Program-made: the position numbers and the translations under genes
Notes under the pieces: generated by a model
Database searches by the model: none
Seen by the model: only the letters and a program-made list of their open reading frames with translations
What the model was told of the DNA's origin: nothing
Assembly (NCBI GenBank): GCA_027062985.1
Contig: JAMOSR010000001.1
Location: 1-14,605 of the forward strand
Reading direction: 5' to 3'
Source of the DNA: Nautiliaceae bacterium
GTDB lineage: Bacteria; Campylobacterota; Campylobacteria; Campylobacterales; Nautiliaceae
Length of the DNA stretch: 14,605 nucleotides
Shown: positions 5,951 through 13,151 of the stretch, piece after piece
Layout: each line of letters opens with the position of its first letter
How positions within the stretch are numbered: position 1 is the stretch's first letter

Positions 5951-6929
5951 CTATATATACCACTTCTACCTGAGATAACAGGTCTTTTGAGTTTTTAAGC
6001 GTTGTAAGCGTTATTTTGTGAGGGTGTCCGATAGCTATTGCGTAACCGTATTTTTTTGCTATTTTAACGGCTTTTTTAAGCTGGTTTCTTATGTAAGAAG
6101 GTTCTTCTTTGTTATCCAAAAATATGTTTCTGGAAAACATGGGTATTTTTATTCTTTTTTCAACTTCCGCAGCTTTGGATTTAGGAGTTGTTCTTGAATC
6201 GACAAATCCAAGATTATGGGCTTTTAAAGCTTTAAAAAGAAAATACATAGATTGGTAATCTCCGGTAAATTTACTTCCTGTATGATTATTTATGAATTTT
6301 GCGTTTGGAAATATTTTTTTTATTTCTTTAATTCTGTTTTCTATTTTTGCGTATGAATCTCCAACATTCAGGGTGTTAGGTTCCGGTCTTGAATAATTAA
6401 GAGCTTCCATTGGGAGATGGACCATATAATGTGTAAAACGGTTTGCGTATATTGCTGTATTTGGGTGGCTTTTTGTCGGTGGGAAAAAAGAAGGCGTTAT
6501 TTTAAAAGGAATTTCTTTTAAAAGTTTGACCTGATACCGGTAAGACATATCGTCTATTATTATCACTAGTTTTGGTTTTTCGTGTTTAGGGGTTATGGTA
6601 ATTATTTTTTTTTCTGGTTTTGATAATACGGGAAGCACCAGTTTAGAAGCACTTTCATAATCTTGAATTTCTGAATATTCATGTTGATATTTTTCTTCTG
6701 TGTGTTCTTTTTTTAGGTTTTTTTCAAGTGATGAAACTTTTTGTCGGAGTATTTTTAGGGCCTGTTCTTTTTGAGTTAACTGCTGTTTTAGAATCTGTTC
6801 TTTATTCTGCTTTTCTATTATAAGATAAATAAGTACTCCGCTTAATGAAAATACTGCTATAATAAGAAAAAATACCAGATATTTAAGGGAGTTTGAGCTT
6901 TTTTTGTGTTTGATTTTTCTTTTTTTCAT
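5934..6929 (-). CDS. Membrane-anchored divergent polysaccharide deacetylase (YibQ/DUF610 type)
   Basis: Member of the divergent polysaccharide deacetylase family, with an NodB-like barrel facing the periplasm. It has 331 residues. A basic cytoplasmic tail (1-15), one TM helix (about 16-38) and a Gln/Lys/Glu-rich coiled coil (about 40-75) precede a linker and the catalytic domain from about 118. Motifs in order are IIIDDM (123-128), HLPMEA (171-176), NNHTGS (214-219), VDSRTT (243-248), LDN (271-273) and GHPH (301-304). These supply the Asp and His residues expected to bind metal and catalyse. The natural substrate of this family is not firmly known; an envelope glycan is likely. The ATG shares an ATGA with the minE stop, and the gene overlaps dprA by 17 bases. 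Confidence 0.88.
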   Translation of the reverse strand: MKKRKIKHKKSSNSLKYLVFFLIIAVFSLSGVLIYLIIEKQNKEQILKQQLTQKEQALKILRQKVSSLEKNLKKEHTEEKYQHEYSEIQDYESASKLVLPVLSKPEKKIITITPKHEKPKLVIIIDDMSYRYQVKLLKEIPFKITPSFFPPTKSHPNTAIYANRFTHYMVHLPMEALNYSRPEPNTLNVGDSYAKIENRIKEIKKIFPNAKFINNHTGSKFTGDYQSMYFLFKALKAHNLGFVDSRTTPKSKAAEVEKRIKIPMFSRNIFLDNKEEPSYIRNQLKKAVKIAKKYGYAIAIGHPHKITLTTLKNSKDLLSQVEVVYIDELKN

Positions 6930-7159
6930 TTTTCTAAGATAATTTCCACTTCTAAAGTTTCTATATCCTGGTTGGATGAGCTTTTAATTTCTATATCTTT
7001 GACTTTTAAATATTTTTTTACTACTCCTATAAGTTCTTTTTTCATTTCTTCAAGATTGTCTATTTTTGTTGAAGCTCTTTCGTAGGCTAGCATCATCATA
7101 AGTCTGTCTTTTGCAACATCTTTGGATTTCTTTTTTTTAAAAATATCAAAAAAGCTCAT
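6926..7159 (-). CDS. minE: Cell division topological specificity factor MinE
   Basis: Activator of the MinD ATPase that drives Min oscillation or patterning and keeps the division site at mid-cell. The 77 residues comprise an amphipathic membrane-binding start (MSFFDIFKKKK, 1-11), the MinD-contact helix (about 14-29, with DRLMMMLAYER at 18-28) and a C-terminal alpha/beta dimerisation domain ending in the LEVEIIL strand (69-75). The gene overlaps minD by ATGA at its start and the deacetylase by ATGA at its end. A possible AAGGA site lies 11 bases upstream. No minC is present in the window; in related genomes it is elsewhere. Confidence 0.94.
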   Translation of the reverse strand: MSFFDIFKKKKSKDVAKDRLMMMLAYERASTKIDNLEEMKKELIGVVKKYLKVKDIEIKSSSNQDIETLEVEIILEK

Positions 7160-7965
7160 GTGAAAAGTCCTTTAAGTTTTTCGAAAAATCCTTTTTTTGA
7201 TTTTAAATCCAAAAATTCCACTTCTTCTCCGTTAATTCTTCTGGCTATTCTTCTAAAGGCCTCTCCAACAAGCGATTTTTCATTTAATACTATAGGCTCT
7301 CCTAAGTTTGTTGATTTTACTATTTCTTCATCATCAGGAACTATTCCTATTAAAGGGAGTGCTAAAATATGAAGTACGTCTTCAGTTGAGAGCATTTCGC
7401 CTTTTTCCACCAGCTCAGGCTTTATTCTGTTTATAATAATATGTTTTTGAACTTCTTCTCCAAGGGCCGCTTTTTTACTTTTTGCATCGATTATTCCTAT
7501 AACCCTGTCTGCGTCTCTTACAGAGCTTATTTCGGGAGTTGTGACTATCAAGGCTCTATCCGCCAGATAAATCGCATGTTCAAATCCGCTTTCTATTCCG
7601 GCCGGAGAATCGATTAAAATATAATCAAATTCTTTTTTTAAATCATTAATAAGTTTTTCTACTTTTTCTTTCTCAAGTACCGTTTTGTCTTTTGTCTGGC
7701 TTGCAGGTAAAAAATGAAGGTTGGCCGTTCTTTTATCCTTGATAACGGCCTGGGCTAAGTTACATCTGTTTTCCATAACGTCTACCACGTCATATACAAT
7801 ACGGTTTTCCAGCCCTAATATCATATCAAGGTTCCTAAGACCTATATCGAAATCTACAGCAACCGTTTTTTTCCCAAGCATTGCCAGGGCGGTTGCTATA
7901 TTTGCGGTAGTGGTGGATTTTCCTACCCCCCCTTTTCCGCTGGTGACTGTAATAACTTCTGCCAA
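7156..7965 (-). CDS. minD: Septum site-determining ATPase MinD
   Basis: Membrane-associated ATPase of the ParA/MinD family that recruits MinC to block division near the poles. The 269 residues include the deviant Walker A SGKGGVGKST (9-18, with signature K11 and K16), DFD at 38-40, the Walker B strand ILIDSPAG (116-123), and a C-terminal amphipathic membrane-targeting helix with KKGFFEKLKGLF at 257-268. The start is a TTG at 7963-7965, placed about 7 bases after AAAGGA. No ATG lies early enough to keep the P-loop, so the TTG is accepted. A TATAAT box lies just upstream, so the minDE part can be transcribed on its own. The P-loop codons contain an uninterrupted run of seven G. Confidence 0.97.
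   Translation of the reverse strand: MAEVITVTSGKGGVGKSTTTANIATALAMLGKKTVAVDFDIGLRNLDMILGLENRIVYDVVDVMENRCNLAQAVIKDKRTANLHFLPASQTKDKTVLEKEKVEKLINDLKKEFDYILIDSPAGIESGFEHAIYLADRALIVTTPEISSVRDADRVIGIIDAKSKKAALGEEVQKHIIINRIKPELVEKGEMLSTEDVLHILALPLIGIVPDDEEIVKSTNLGEPIVLNEKSLVGEAFRRIARRINGEEVEFLDLKSKKGFFEKLKGLFT
7926..7932. repeat. Seven-base G/C homopolymer in minD
   Basis: The plus strand has CCCCCCC, which is GGGGGGG in the minD sense, spanning the codons for G12-G13 and the first base of V14 in the P-loop. Poly-G tracts are the common phase-variation element in Campylobacterota. At seven bases this one is at the short end and may simply be glycine codons. Confidence 0.5.
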
Positions 7966-7985
7966 GATATGTCCTTTTTTATGAA

Positions 7986-7991
7986 ATTATA
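7986..7991 (-). promoter_or_regulatory. Predicted -10 box for minD-minE
   Basis: The minus strand reads TGATATAAT here, an extended perfect -10 hexamer. It ends 20 bases before the minD TTG and overlaps the last codon and stop of the upstream TPR gene by a few bases. Transcription would begin near 7979. No convincing -35 hexamer is seen at 16-18 bases, which is normal for Campylobacterota. The site implies an internal promoter separating minDE and downstream genes from ilvC. Confidence 0.6.
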
Positions 7992-9437
7992 TCATTTTAT
8001 GCCGATTTTGTATTTTTTCATAATATTTAGATTGTATTTAGCATAGGGGATTTCCTGAGCTTTTTCAAAATATTCTCTTGCTTTTTTATCGCTCTCTTTT
8101 ACCCCTAAACCTAAATAATAATATACTCCGAGATTATAATAATCTACACTCAGATTTGACTCTTTTAGATATTTTATGATTTTTTTAGAATCGTATATAT
8201 CAGACCTGGTGGCATATAATACGCTTAAATTGTGTGCCGGGATTGTTTTTTCAGGGGCTAGAATATAGGCTTTTTTTAAATAGATTTCGGCTTTTTGTAA
8301 ATCTCCTTTTTCATAAAAATATTTTCCTACGTCGTTAAAGGTTTTGTAATCTCCGTAAGCAAGTATGGTTTCGTTTTGGGGCAGGGTGTCTTTTTTTATG
8401 GAAAAATAGATGTAATTTTGAAAATATTGAGGATTTTTAAAGCACTCTTTTTTTATCTTTTCCGGGTTAAAAGTGCATTTTTCAAGTTCTAATTTTAAAG
8501 AGGCGTAATTTATATCGTCTGTTAGTTCATCTATATATTCGGTTATGTTTTCTATTTCATCCTGAGGTTTTATTAAGATAGTCTGGTTAAGCGTTTCTAA
8601 TTTTTCTTTTGTTTTTTCAAGTTTTGATATTATGTCTTTTTTGAATTTCTCAATTCCTTTTAAATCAGCTTTTATAGGGGTGTATTGGTATCCGTATTCT
8701 TTCATAATATGAATTCTGTTAAGAACAAGTCTAAAAGGTGGTGTTTTCTTTTTTTTTGCCTGTTTTTTTTGAGTTTTTTTTAAAGATTTTTTCTTTTTTT
8801 GAGCCGAAAGGTTGATTTTCCCAATGTTTTTTAAAAATGTTTTAATATAATCTTTTGAGGAGGGATAATTTGTTTTTATATATTTATCCAAAGGTTTTTT
8901 ATCCAAAACTATATAAAAAGAGTATAAAATATATTGAAGTTTGTTTTCTTTTAAGGGGATTTTTTTAAAATAGATAAATTTATTGAGTTTGGTATATACT
9001 TTACGCGGGATATTATAAGCTTCAATGGAAAGAGACGTTTGCATTTTATAAGGAATTGAATAGCCTTTTAAAAGATAGTCCAGCTCTTTTTGGTCTTTTT
9101 GAGAATAGTCTGTTAGATAATATTTAAGTTCAGACGGTGAAATGTTTAAAACTTTCGAAAAAGACCGGTCCATGGAAATAAGTCCGTTTATATATCCTAT
9201 TGAATTGTATCTTAGGATTTTTAGATTAAATTCTTTTGTAAAATAAGGCAGGAAAAATTTAAATCCCGAACTTTCTTTATAGTTGATATATTTTTGGTCT
9301 TTTAAAATCAGTTTATAACTGTTTTTTGTCCGGATTATTTCAAAATCGTTTTCGTTTAAATCGTAAAGTTTGTCAAATCCCCATAAAATAAGGGGAAAAA
9401 GAAAGAGAAGCTTACTTAGTAGGGATATAACTTGCAT
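7992..9437 (-). CDS. Secreted TPR/Sel1-repeat protein, unknown function
   Basis: I do not recognise the N-terminal part. From the chosen ATG (9435-9437) it is 481 residues. Residues 1-20 form a signal peptide or anchor (hydrophobic LLSKLLFLFPLILWGF). A long charged region follows, including a lysine-rich stretch at about 214-232 and a likely coiled coil at about 257-290. TPR units are recognisable near the end: about 365-398 (KYFYEKGDLQKAEIYLKKAY core) and a Sel1-like unit at about 429-462 (YYNLGVYYYLGLGV core). An in-frame TTG at 9470 would add 11 residues before the signal sequence, but it has no ribosome site and spoils the signal peptide. The chosen ATG also lacks one and overlaps the upstream gene by 26 bases, so coupling is assumed. 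The domain mix suggests a periplasmic scaffold or assembly factor. Confidence 0.75.
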   Translation of the reverse strand: MQVISLLSKLLFLFPLILWGFDKLYDLNENDFEIIRTKNSYKLILKDQKYINYKESSGFKFFLPYFTKEFNLKILRYNSIGYINGLISMDRSFSKVLNISPSELKYYLTDYSQKDQKELDYLLKGYSIPYKMQTSLSIEAYNIPRKVYTKLNKFIYFKKIPLKENKLQYILYSFYIVLDKKPLDKYIKTNYPSSKDYIKTFLKNIGKINLSAQKKKKSLKKTQKKQAKKKKTPPFRLVLNRIHIMKEYGYQYTPIKADLKGIEKFKKDIISKLEKTKEKLETLNQTILIKPQDEIENITEYIDELTDDINYASLKLELEKCTFNPEKIKKECFKNPQYFQNYIYFSIKKDTLPQNETILAYGDYKTFNDVGKYFYEKGDLQKAEIYLKKAYILAPEKTIPAHNLSVLYATRSDIYDSKKIIKYLKESNLSVDYYNLGVYYYLGLGVKESDKKAREYFEKAQEIPYAKYNLNIMKKYKIGIK

Positions 9438-10563
9438 TGAATACGTAAGGTTTGTTGTTTTCTTTATCAAACGTAATATAAGTTGCTATAAAAGATGCGT
9501 TTTTACCGGCTCCAAGTTGAACATCCGTTACATTTGTAATATCTTCTATTTGAATTTGCCCCTCTTTAAACATAGAAGGGTTTGATGTTTTTGAAATAAT
9601 ATCAGCTACGGAAAGGACGGCTACTTCATTTTTCATAAAATTGTTTTTAGGTTTGATTTTTGGAGTAGGAGAGAAAATTACGACTTCTTGTTTTTTGGCG
9701 TCTTTGTTTTCACTCATATCCCTTACCGATACTTTATATTTTCTTATCTGGTTTTTTGCGTATCCGAAAGGATATGTAAATACCACATATTGATTTTTAC
9801 CGTAATTTGTGTATGTAAACATAGCTTTGCTGTGTTGAAGAAGTTTTAAAATTTGGTATTTTTTCTTAGTCCCAAGAAGAATATCAGGTCCCGTGTCGTT
9901 TCCGTATGCAATAGCGCTTCCTCTTAAGACTTTGTCATGAGCTCCTTTAAACGCTATCATAGGTAAAATAACCGTTGCTCTTTTGGCTGTTTCATAAGCT
10001 ATGTTTCCGCTAAGACTATATCCGTCAACTCCTGTTTTTACTATATTTGAAGGGCATTTTCCTTTAATAAGCATATCCCATCTTTTAACCAAAACACTTT
10101 TGTCAACTTTTTTTTCTTTACCTTCGTCAAATTCCGCTATAGGATAAACTTCTACATATCCCGTTGTAAAATCTACGTTTTTGTGTCCCGCTTTAATGCT
10201 TTGGGCTGTTATACTTTTTCCTTTTGCTAAAAGAGCCGAAATTTTAGGATGGTTTGAGTCGTCTTTTGAGGTTAAAACCACTTCATTTCCTCTTTTACAT
10301 ACTGTCCCGCTCCATACGTCTCCCGGACTTAAGAATATAGGAAAATCCACTTCATTTGAAGCTATCTGTTCTCTTAAAGCGACTTTTGCCAAAACAGAGT
10401 GGGTAGTATTAGTGTTAAATACGGTTATTTTTGTACAGATATTAGGTTGAGCCAGATATACCGGAGCTATTAAAAAATCGCCAAGTTTATCATTTGATAT
10501 GGAAGGATTTGCAGCAAATCCCATACTTGCGGCTATTGAAAGACCGATTAAAAATTTTTTCAT
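9412..10563 (-). CDS. Secreted protein of unknown family (383 aa)
   Basis: I cannot assign a named family. It starts with a clear signal peptide (MKKFLIGLSIAASMGFA, cleavage near A17/A18). Next comes GDFLIAPVYLAQ (28-39), a segment TKITVFNTNTTHSVLAKV (44-61), and FPIFLSPGDVWSGTV (74-88). This pattern of beta strands recalls secreted proteins of Campylobacterota and Deltaproteobacteria that begin with an LIAPxY motif. Mature cysteines are at 43, 89 and 170, so one disulphide is possible. There is no TM after the signal and no outer-membrane C-terminal aromatic, so it is probably periplasmic or exported. A strong AAGGAG site precedes the ATG. It sits 45 bases after ilvC and overlaps the TPR gene, suggesting the two secreted proteins act together. 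Confidence 0.85.
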   Translation of the reverse strand: MKKFLIGLSIAASMGFAANPSISNDKLGDFLIAPVYLAQPNICTKITVFNTNTTHSVLAKVALREQIASNEVDFPIFLSPGDVWSGTVCKRGNEVVLTSKDDSNHPKISALLAKGKSITAQSIKAGHKNVDFTTGYVEVYPIAEFDEGKEKKVDKSVLVKRWDMLIKGKCPSNIVKTGVDGYSLSGNIAYETAKRATVILPMIAFKGAHDKVLRGSAIAYGNDTGPDILLGTKKKYQILKLLQHSKAMFTYTNYGKNQYVVFTYPFGYAKNQIRKYKVSVRDMSENKDAKKQEVVIFSPTPKIKPKNNFMKNEVAVLSVADIISKTSNPSMFKEGQIQIEDITNVTDVQLGAGKNASFIATYITFDKENNKPYVFNASYIPTK

Positions 10564-10608
10564 TATTTCTCCTTTTTATTTTCCAAATCGGAAGAGAAGG
10601 AAAAAACT

Positions 10609-11631
10609 TTAATTTTCTTCCGGATTAACAATTTTGTTTTTAGTAATCCAAGGCATCATTTTTCTAAGTTCTTTTCCTGTTTGTTCTAAAAGACTGTCTT
10701 CTGTAAGCTGTCTTTCGGCATTCATTCTTACATATCCCGCTTTTCTTTCTAAGATAAAGTCTTTTGCAAATTTTCCGTTTTGAATTTCTTTTAGAATTTC
10801 TTTCATCGCTTTTCTTGATTCTTCTCCGATTACTCTAGGACCGCTTACATAATCTCCGTACTCAGCTGTATTTGAGATTGAATATCTCATGTTAGCCATA
10901 CCGCCTTCGTATAATAAATCTACAATTAACTTTAATTCGTGCAGACATTCAAAGTATGCCATTTCAGGAGCGTATCCGGCTTCTGTTAAAGTATCAAATC
11001 CCGCTTTAATTAAAGAAGTAACCCCTCCGCATAATACCGCTTGTTCTCCAAACAGGTCCGTTTCGGTTTCGTCTTTAAAAGTAGTTTCGATAATTCCAGT
11101 TCTTCCTCCACCAATTGCACTTGCGTAAGATAGTGCCAGTTTTTTAGCTTCTTCTCCACCTTGATATACCGCGATTAAATCAGGAATTCCTCCGCCTTTT
11201 ACAAATTCGCTTCTTACTGTATGTCCAGGTGCTTTTGGAGCTACCATAATTACGTTTAAATCTTTTCTAGGTTTGATTAACTTATAATGGATGTTAAATC
11301 CATGTCCAAACGCTATAGTGGCACCTTCTTTTAAATTAGGCTCTATTTCCTTATAATAAACTTCCGGTTGAATTTCATCAGGAAGCAAAATCATAACGAC
11401 ATCTGCGTCTTTAACCGCTTCTGCTACAGGAAGCACTTTAAAGCCTTGTTTTTCCGCTTTTGTCCATGATTTGCTGCCCGGTCTGAGTCCTACCACCACA
11501 TCAACTCCGCTGTCTCTTAGATTTAGAGCGTGAGCGTGTCCTTGGCTTCCAAATCCTATCATAGCTACTTTTTTGTTTTTAATGATATTGATGTCACAGT
11601 CTTTATCGTAATAAATTGGTAATGTTGGCAT
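10609..11631 (-). CDS. ilvC: Ketol-acid reductoisomerase (class I)
   Basis: Isomerises and reduces acetolactate or acetohydroxybutyrate with NADPH and Mg2+, the second common step of valine, leucine and isoleucine synthesis. The 340 residues are typical of class I. The N-terminal Rossmann domain has GFGSQGHAHALNLRDSG (26-42) and the cofactor loop LRPGSKSW (49-56), whose Arg/Ser residues indicate NADPH. H110 lies in FGHGFN, and the APKAPGHTVR motif is at 131-140. Metal ligands lie in TDLFGEQ (D192, E196) and ECLHE (E228, E232). The final SGPR and RRMM-type helix region is intact. The ATG has an AAAGGAG site, and a TATAAT box lies about 20 bases upstream. It heads the minus-strand cluster and is divergent from gspE. 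Confidence 0.98.
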   Translation of the reverse strand: MPTLPIYYDKDCDINIIKNKKVAMIGFGSQGHAHALNLRDSGVDVVVGLRPGSKSWTKAEKQGFKVLPVAEAVKDADVVMILLPDEIQPEVYYKEIEPNLKEGATIAFGHGFNIHYKLIKPRKDLNVIMVAPKAPGHTVRSEFVKGGGIPDLIAVYQGGEEAKKLALSYASAIGGGRTGIIETTFKDETETDLFGEQAVLCGGVTSLIKAGFDTLTEAGYAPEMAYFECLHELKLIVDLLYEGGMANMRYSISNTAEYGDYVSGPRVIGEESRKAMKEILKEIQNGKFAKDFILERKAGYVRMNAERQLTEDSLLEQTGKELRKMMPWITKNKIVNPEEN

Positions 11632-11651
11632 TAATTCTCCTTTTTGTTGAA

Positions 11652-11657
11652 ATTATA
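11652..11657 (-). promoter_or_regulatory. Predicted -10 box for ilvC
   Basis: The minus strand reads TGATATAAT here, 20 bases before the ilvC start and followed by an AAAGGAG ribosome site. A weak -35 candidate (TTAAGA, 11676-11681, spacing 18) matches 4 of 6 positions. The box lies in one arm of a perfect inverted repeat whose other arm is the gspE -10 box, so the two promoters overlap back to back. Confidence 0.6.
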
Positions 11658-11676
11658 TCAAAATAAATGATATAAT
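11652..11676. repeat. Perfect 9-bp inverted repeat in ilvC/gspE intergenic region
   Basis: The arm ATTATATCA (11652-11660) and its exact reverse complement TGATATAAT (11668-11676) flank a 7-base A/T spacer. Each arm contains the -10 hexamer of one of the two divergent genes. This may be only the consequence of two similar promoters, or it could be an operator for a dimeric regulator of both. Confidence 0.6.
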
Positions 11677-11693
11677 CTTAAAAAAGGCTTTTT

Positions 11694-13151
11694 TTGATTC
11701 AAAATGAAATTGAAGTTTCGTCCGTTCTTGTCTCTCCTTCTATTCCGGTAAAAGTTTTTTCAAAAAGCAGGGCTGTACCGATAAAGAGGGAAAACAATAA
11801 GATTACACTGGCCACTACATACGAAAACAGTAATATTTACGTTTATTTCAGAGAATATTTTCCGGGATGTGAATTTGAACTGGTAAAAATCCTTCCGGAC
11901 AAACTGGATGAAATTATAAAATATCTTTTTTTAGAAGAGGAATTAAAAGAGCTTATATCAAAAGTAAAGATTGAAAGTGAGAGTTATAAAACCGAAAAAT
12001 CCAATTTTGTATTGAAACTTTTGGAGTTGATTTTAAAAAGAGCGGTAGAGAAAAAAGCAAGCGATATACATTTTGAAGCGTTTGAAACAAAAGCTAAAAT
12101 AAAATTCAGACTGCTAGGGAGCCTTTATGAGTTTGTATCGTTTGATATGAGTGTGTTTGAATCTCTTGTTTCAAGGATAAAACTTTCCGCCTCTATGAAT
12201 GTCAGTGAAAAAAGAAGACCGCAGGACGGTTCTTTTAGCATAAAAATAGAAAAAAGAGAATATGATTTAAGAGTCTCATCCCTTCCGACTATCTGGGGTG
12301 AGAGCGTGGTTATAAGAATTTTGAATAAAACAGACGTTTCAACAAAACTTTCAAAAATAGGTTTTAGCAAAGAGCTGCTTTATGGGGTAAAAAAGATTTT
12401 AAATAAAAGCTATGGTCTTTTTTTGTCAAGTGGGCCTACAGGAAGCGGAAAATCGACCACTTTATATGCGTGTTTAAAGGAGCTTTGCCAAATAGAAAAT
12501 AAAATAATCACTGTGGAGGACCCTGTCGAATATAAACTGGAAAACGTTCAGCAGGTGCAGGTAAACGAAAAAATAGGACTCGGCTTTGCGGATATTTTAA
12601 AAAATATTTTAAGACAGGACCCCGATATTATTATGATAGGGGAAATAAGGGATTTAAAGACGCTGCAAATCGCTTTAAAGGCTGCTTTCAGCGGACATCT
12701 TGTGCTTTCTACCATTCACGCCAACGATGCTTTAGGGGCTATAGACCGGATGGTAAATCTTGGAATAGAACCCTTTATGCTCTCCGCCGTTTTGGCAGGG
12801 GTGCAGTCCCAGAGGCTGATAAGAATAAACTGTCCTTTTTGTAAGGAGAGATATTTGCCAAAAGAGAATTATCTTGAACTTATTTCCGATAAAATTACTT
12901 CTGATACCCGGTTTTATAAAAGCAGGGGTTGTATTAAATGCGATATGAGCGGGTTTTATAAAAGAGAGGTTATAGGGGAAATTTTTTTAAATGATGAGAA
13001 TATGGAAAAACTTATTATAAAAGGCAACAGGGCCGATATTAAAACATATTTGAAAAAAATAAATTTTAAATCTATATTTGAGGACGGACTTGTTAAGGTT
13101 TTTGAGGGAAAAACAACTCTTGAAGAACTTATAAAAGTGGTTAATATATGA
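11694..13151 (+). CDS. gspE: GspE/PilB-family secretion ATPase
   Basis: Cytoplasmic hexameric ATPase that powers assembly of a type II secretion pseudopilus or type IV pilus. It has 485 residues. A reduced N-terminal domain (1-100) is followed by the N2 region with KASDIHFEAF (121-130) and RRPQDGSF (174-181). Then come Walker A GPTGSGKST (247-255), the Asp box ITVEDPVEY (272-280), Walker B IIMIGEIRD (312-320) and the His box STIHAND (339-345). A tetracysteine zinc motif (C380, C383, C413, C416) is characteristic of GspE/PilB and absent from PilT. The start is a TTG at 11694, six bases after AAAAAGG; the nearby ATG at 11704 is out of frame. The stop overlaps gspF by ATGA. Type II versus pilus use cannot be decided here. 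Confidence 0.93.
   Translation: MIQNEIEVSSVLVSPSIPVKVFSKSRAVPIKRENNKITLATTYENSNIYVYFREYFPGCEFELVKILPDKLDEIIKYLFLEEELKELISKVKIESESYKTEKSNFVLKLLELILKRAVEKKASDIHFEAFETKAKIKFRLLGSLYEFVSFDMSVFESLVSRIKLSASMNVSEKRRPQDGSFSIKIEKREYDLRVSSLPTIWGESVVIRILNKTDVSTKLSKIGFSKELLYGVKKILNKSYGLFLSSGPTGSGKSTTLYACLKELCQIENKIITVEDPVEYKLENVQQVQVNEKIGLGFADILKNILRQDPDIIMIGEIRDLKTLQIALKAAFSGHLVLSTIHANDALGAIDRMVNLGIEPFMLSAVLAGVQSQRLIRINCPFCKERYLPKENYLELISDKITSDTRFYKSRGCIKCDMSGFYKREVIGEIFLNDENMEKLIIKGNRADIKTYLKKINFKSIFEDGLVKVFEGKTTLEELIKVVNI

Larger units (their letters stand above)
11647..11676 (+). promoter_or_regulatory. Predicted sigma-70 promoter for gspE-gspF
   Basis: TTGAAA at 11647-11652 and TGATATAAT ending at 11676 are separated by 18 bases, a near-consensus -35/-10 pair. 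The start of transcription would be near 11683. That is only about 10 bases before the TTG start codon, so the AAAAAGG ribosome site would lie at the very 5' end of the mRNA. Confidence 0.6.

Noticed and set aside
8740..8800. Poly-T tracts read as terminators
   Set aside because: They lie inside a continuous coding frame as lysine codons on the other strand, without stem-loops.
9438..9470. TTG start at 9470 for the TPR protein
   Set aside because: It adds 11 residues in front of a normal signal peptide, has no ribosome site, and increases the overlap with the upstream gene to 59 bases.
10564..10608. Possible terminator hairpin between ilvC and the secreted-protein gene
   Set aside because: The pairing is only TTCC/GGAA-type, four to six bases, with no T-run in the ilvC sense, so read-through is more likely.
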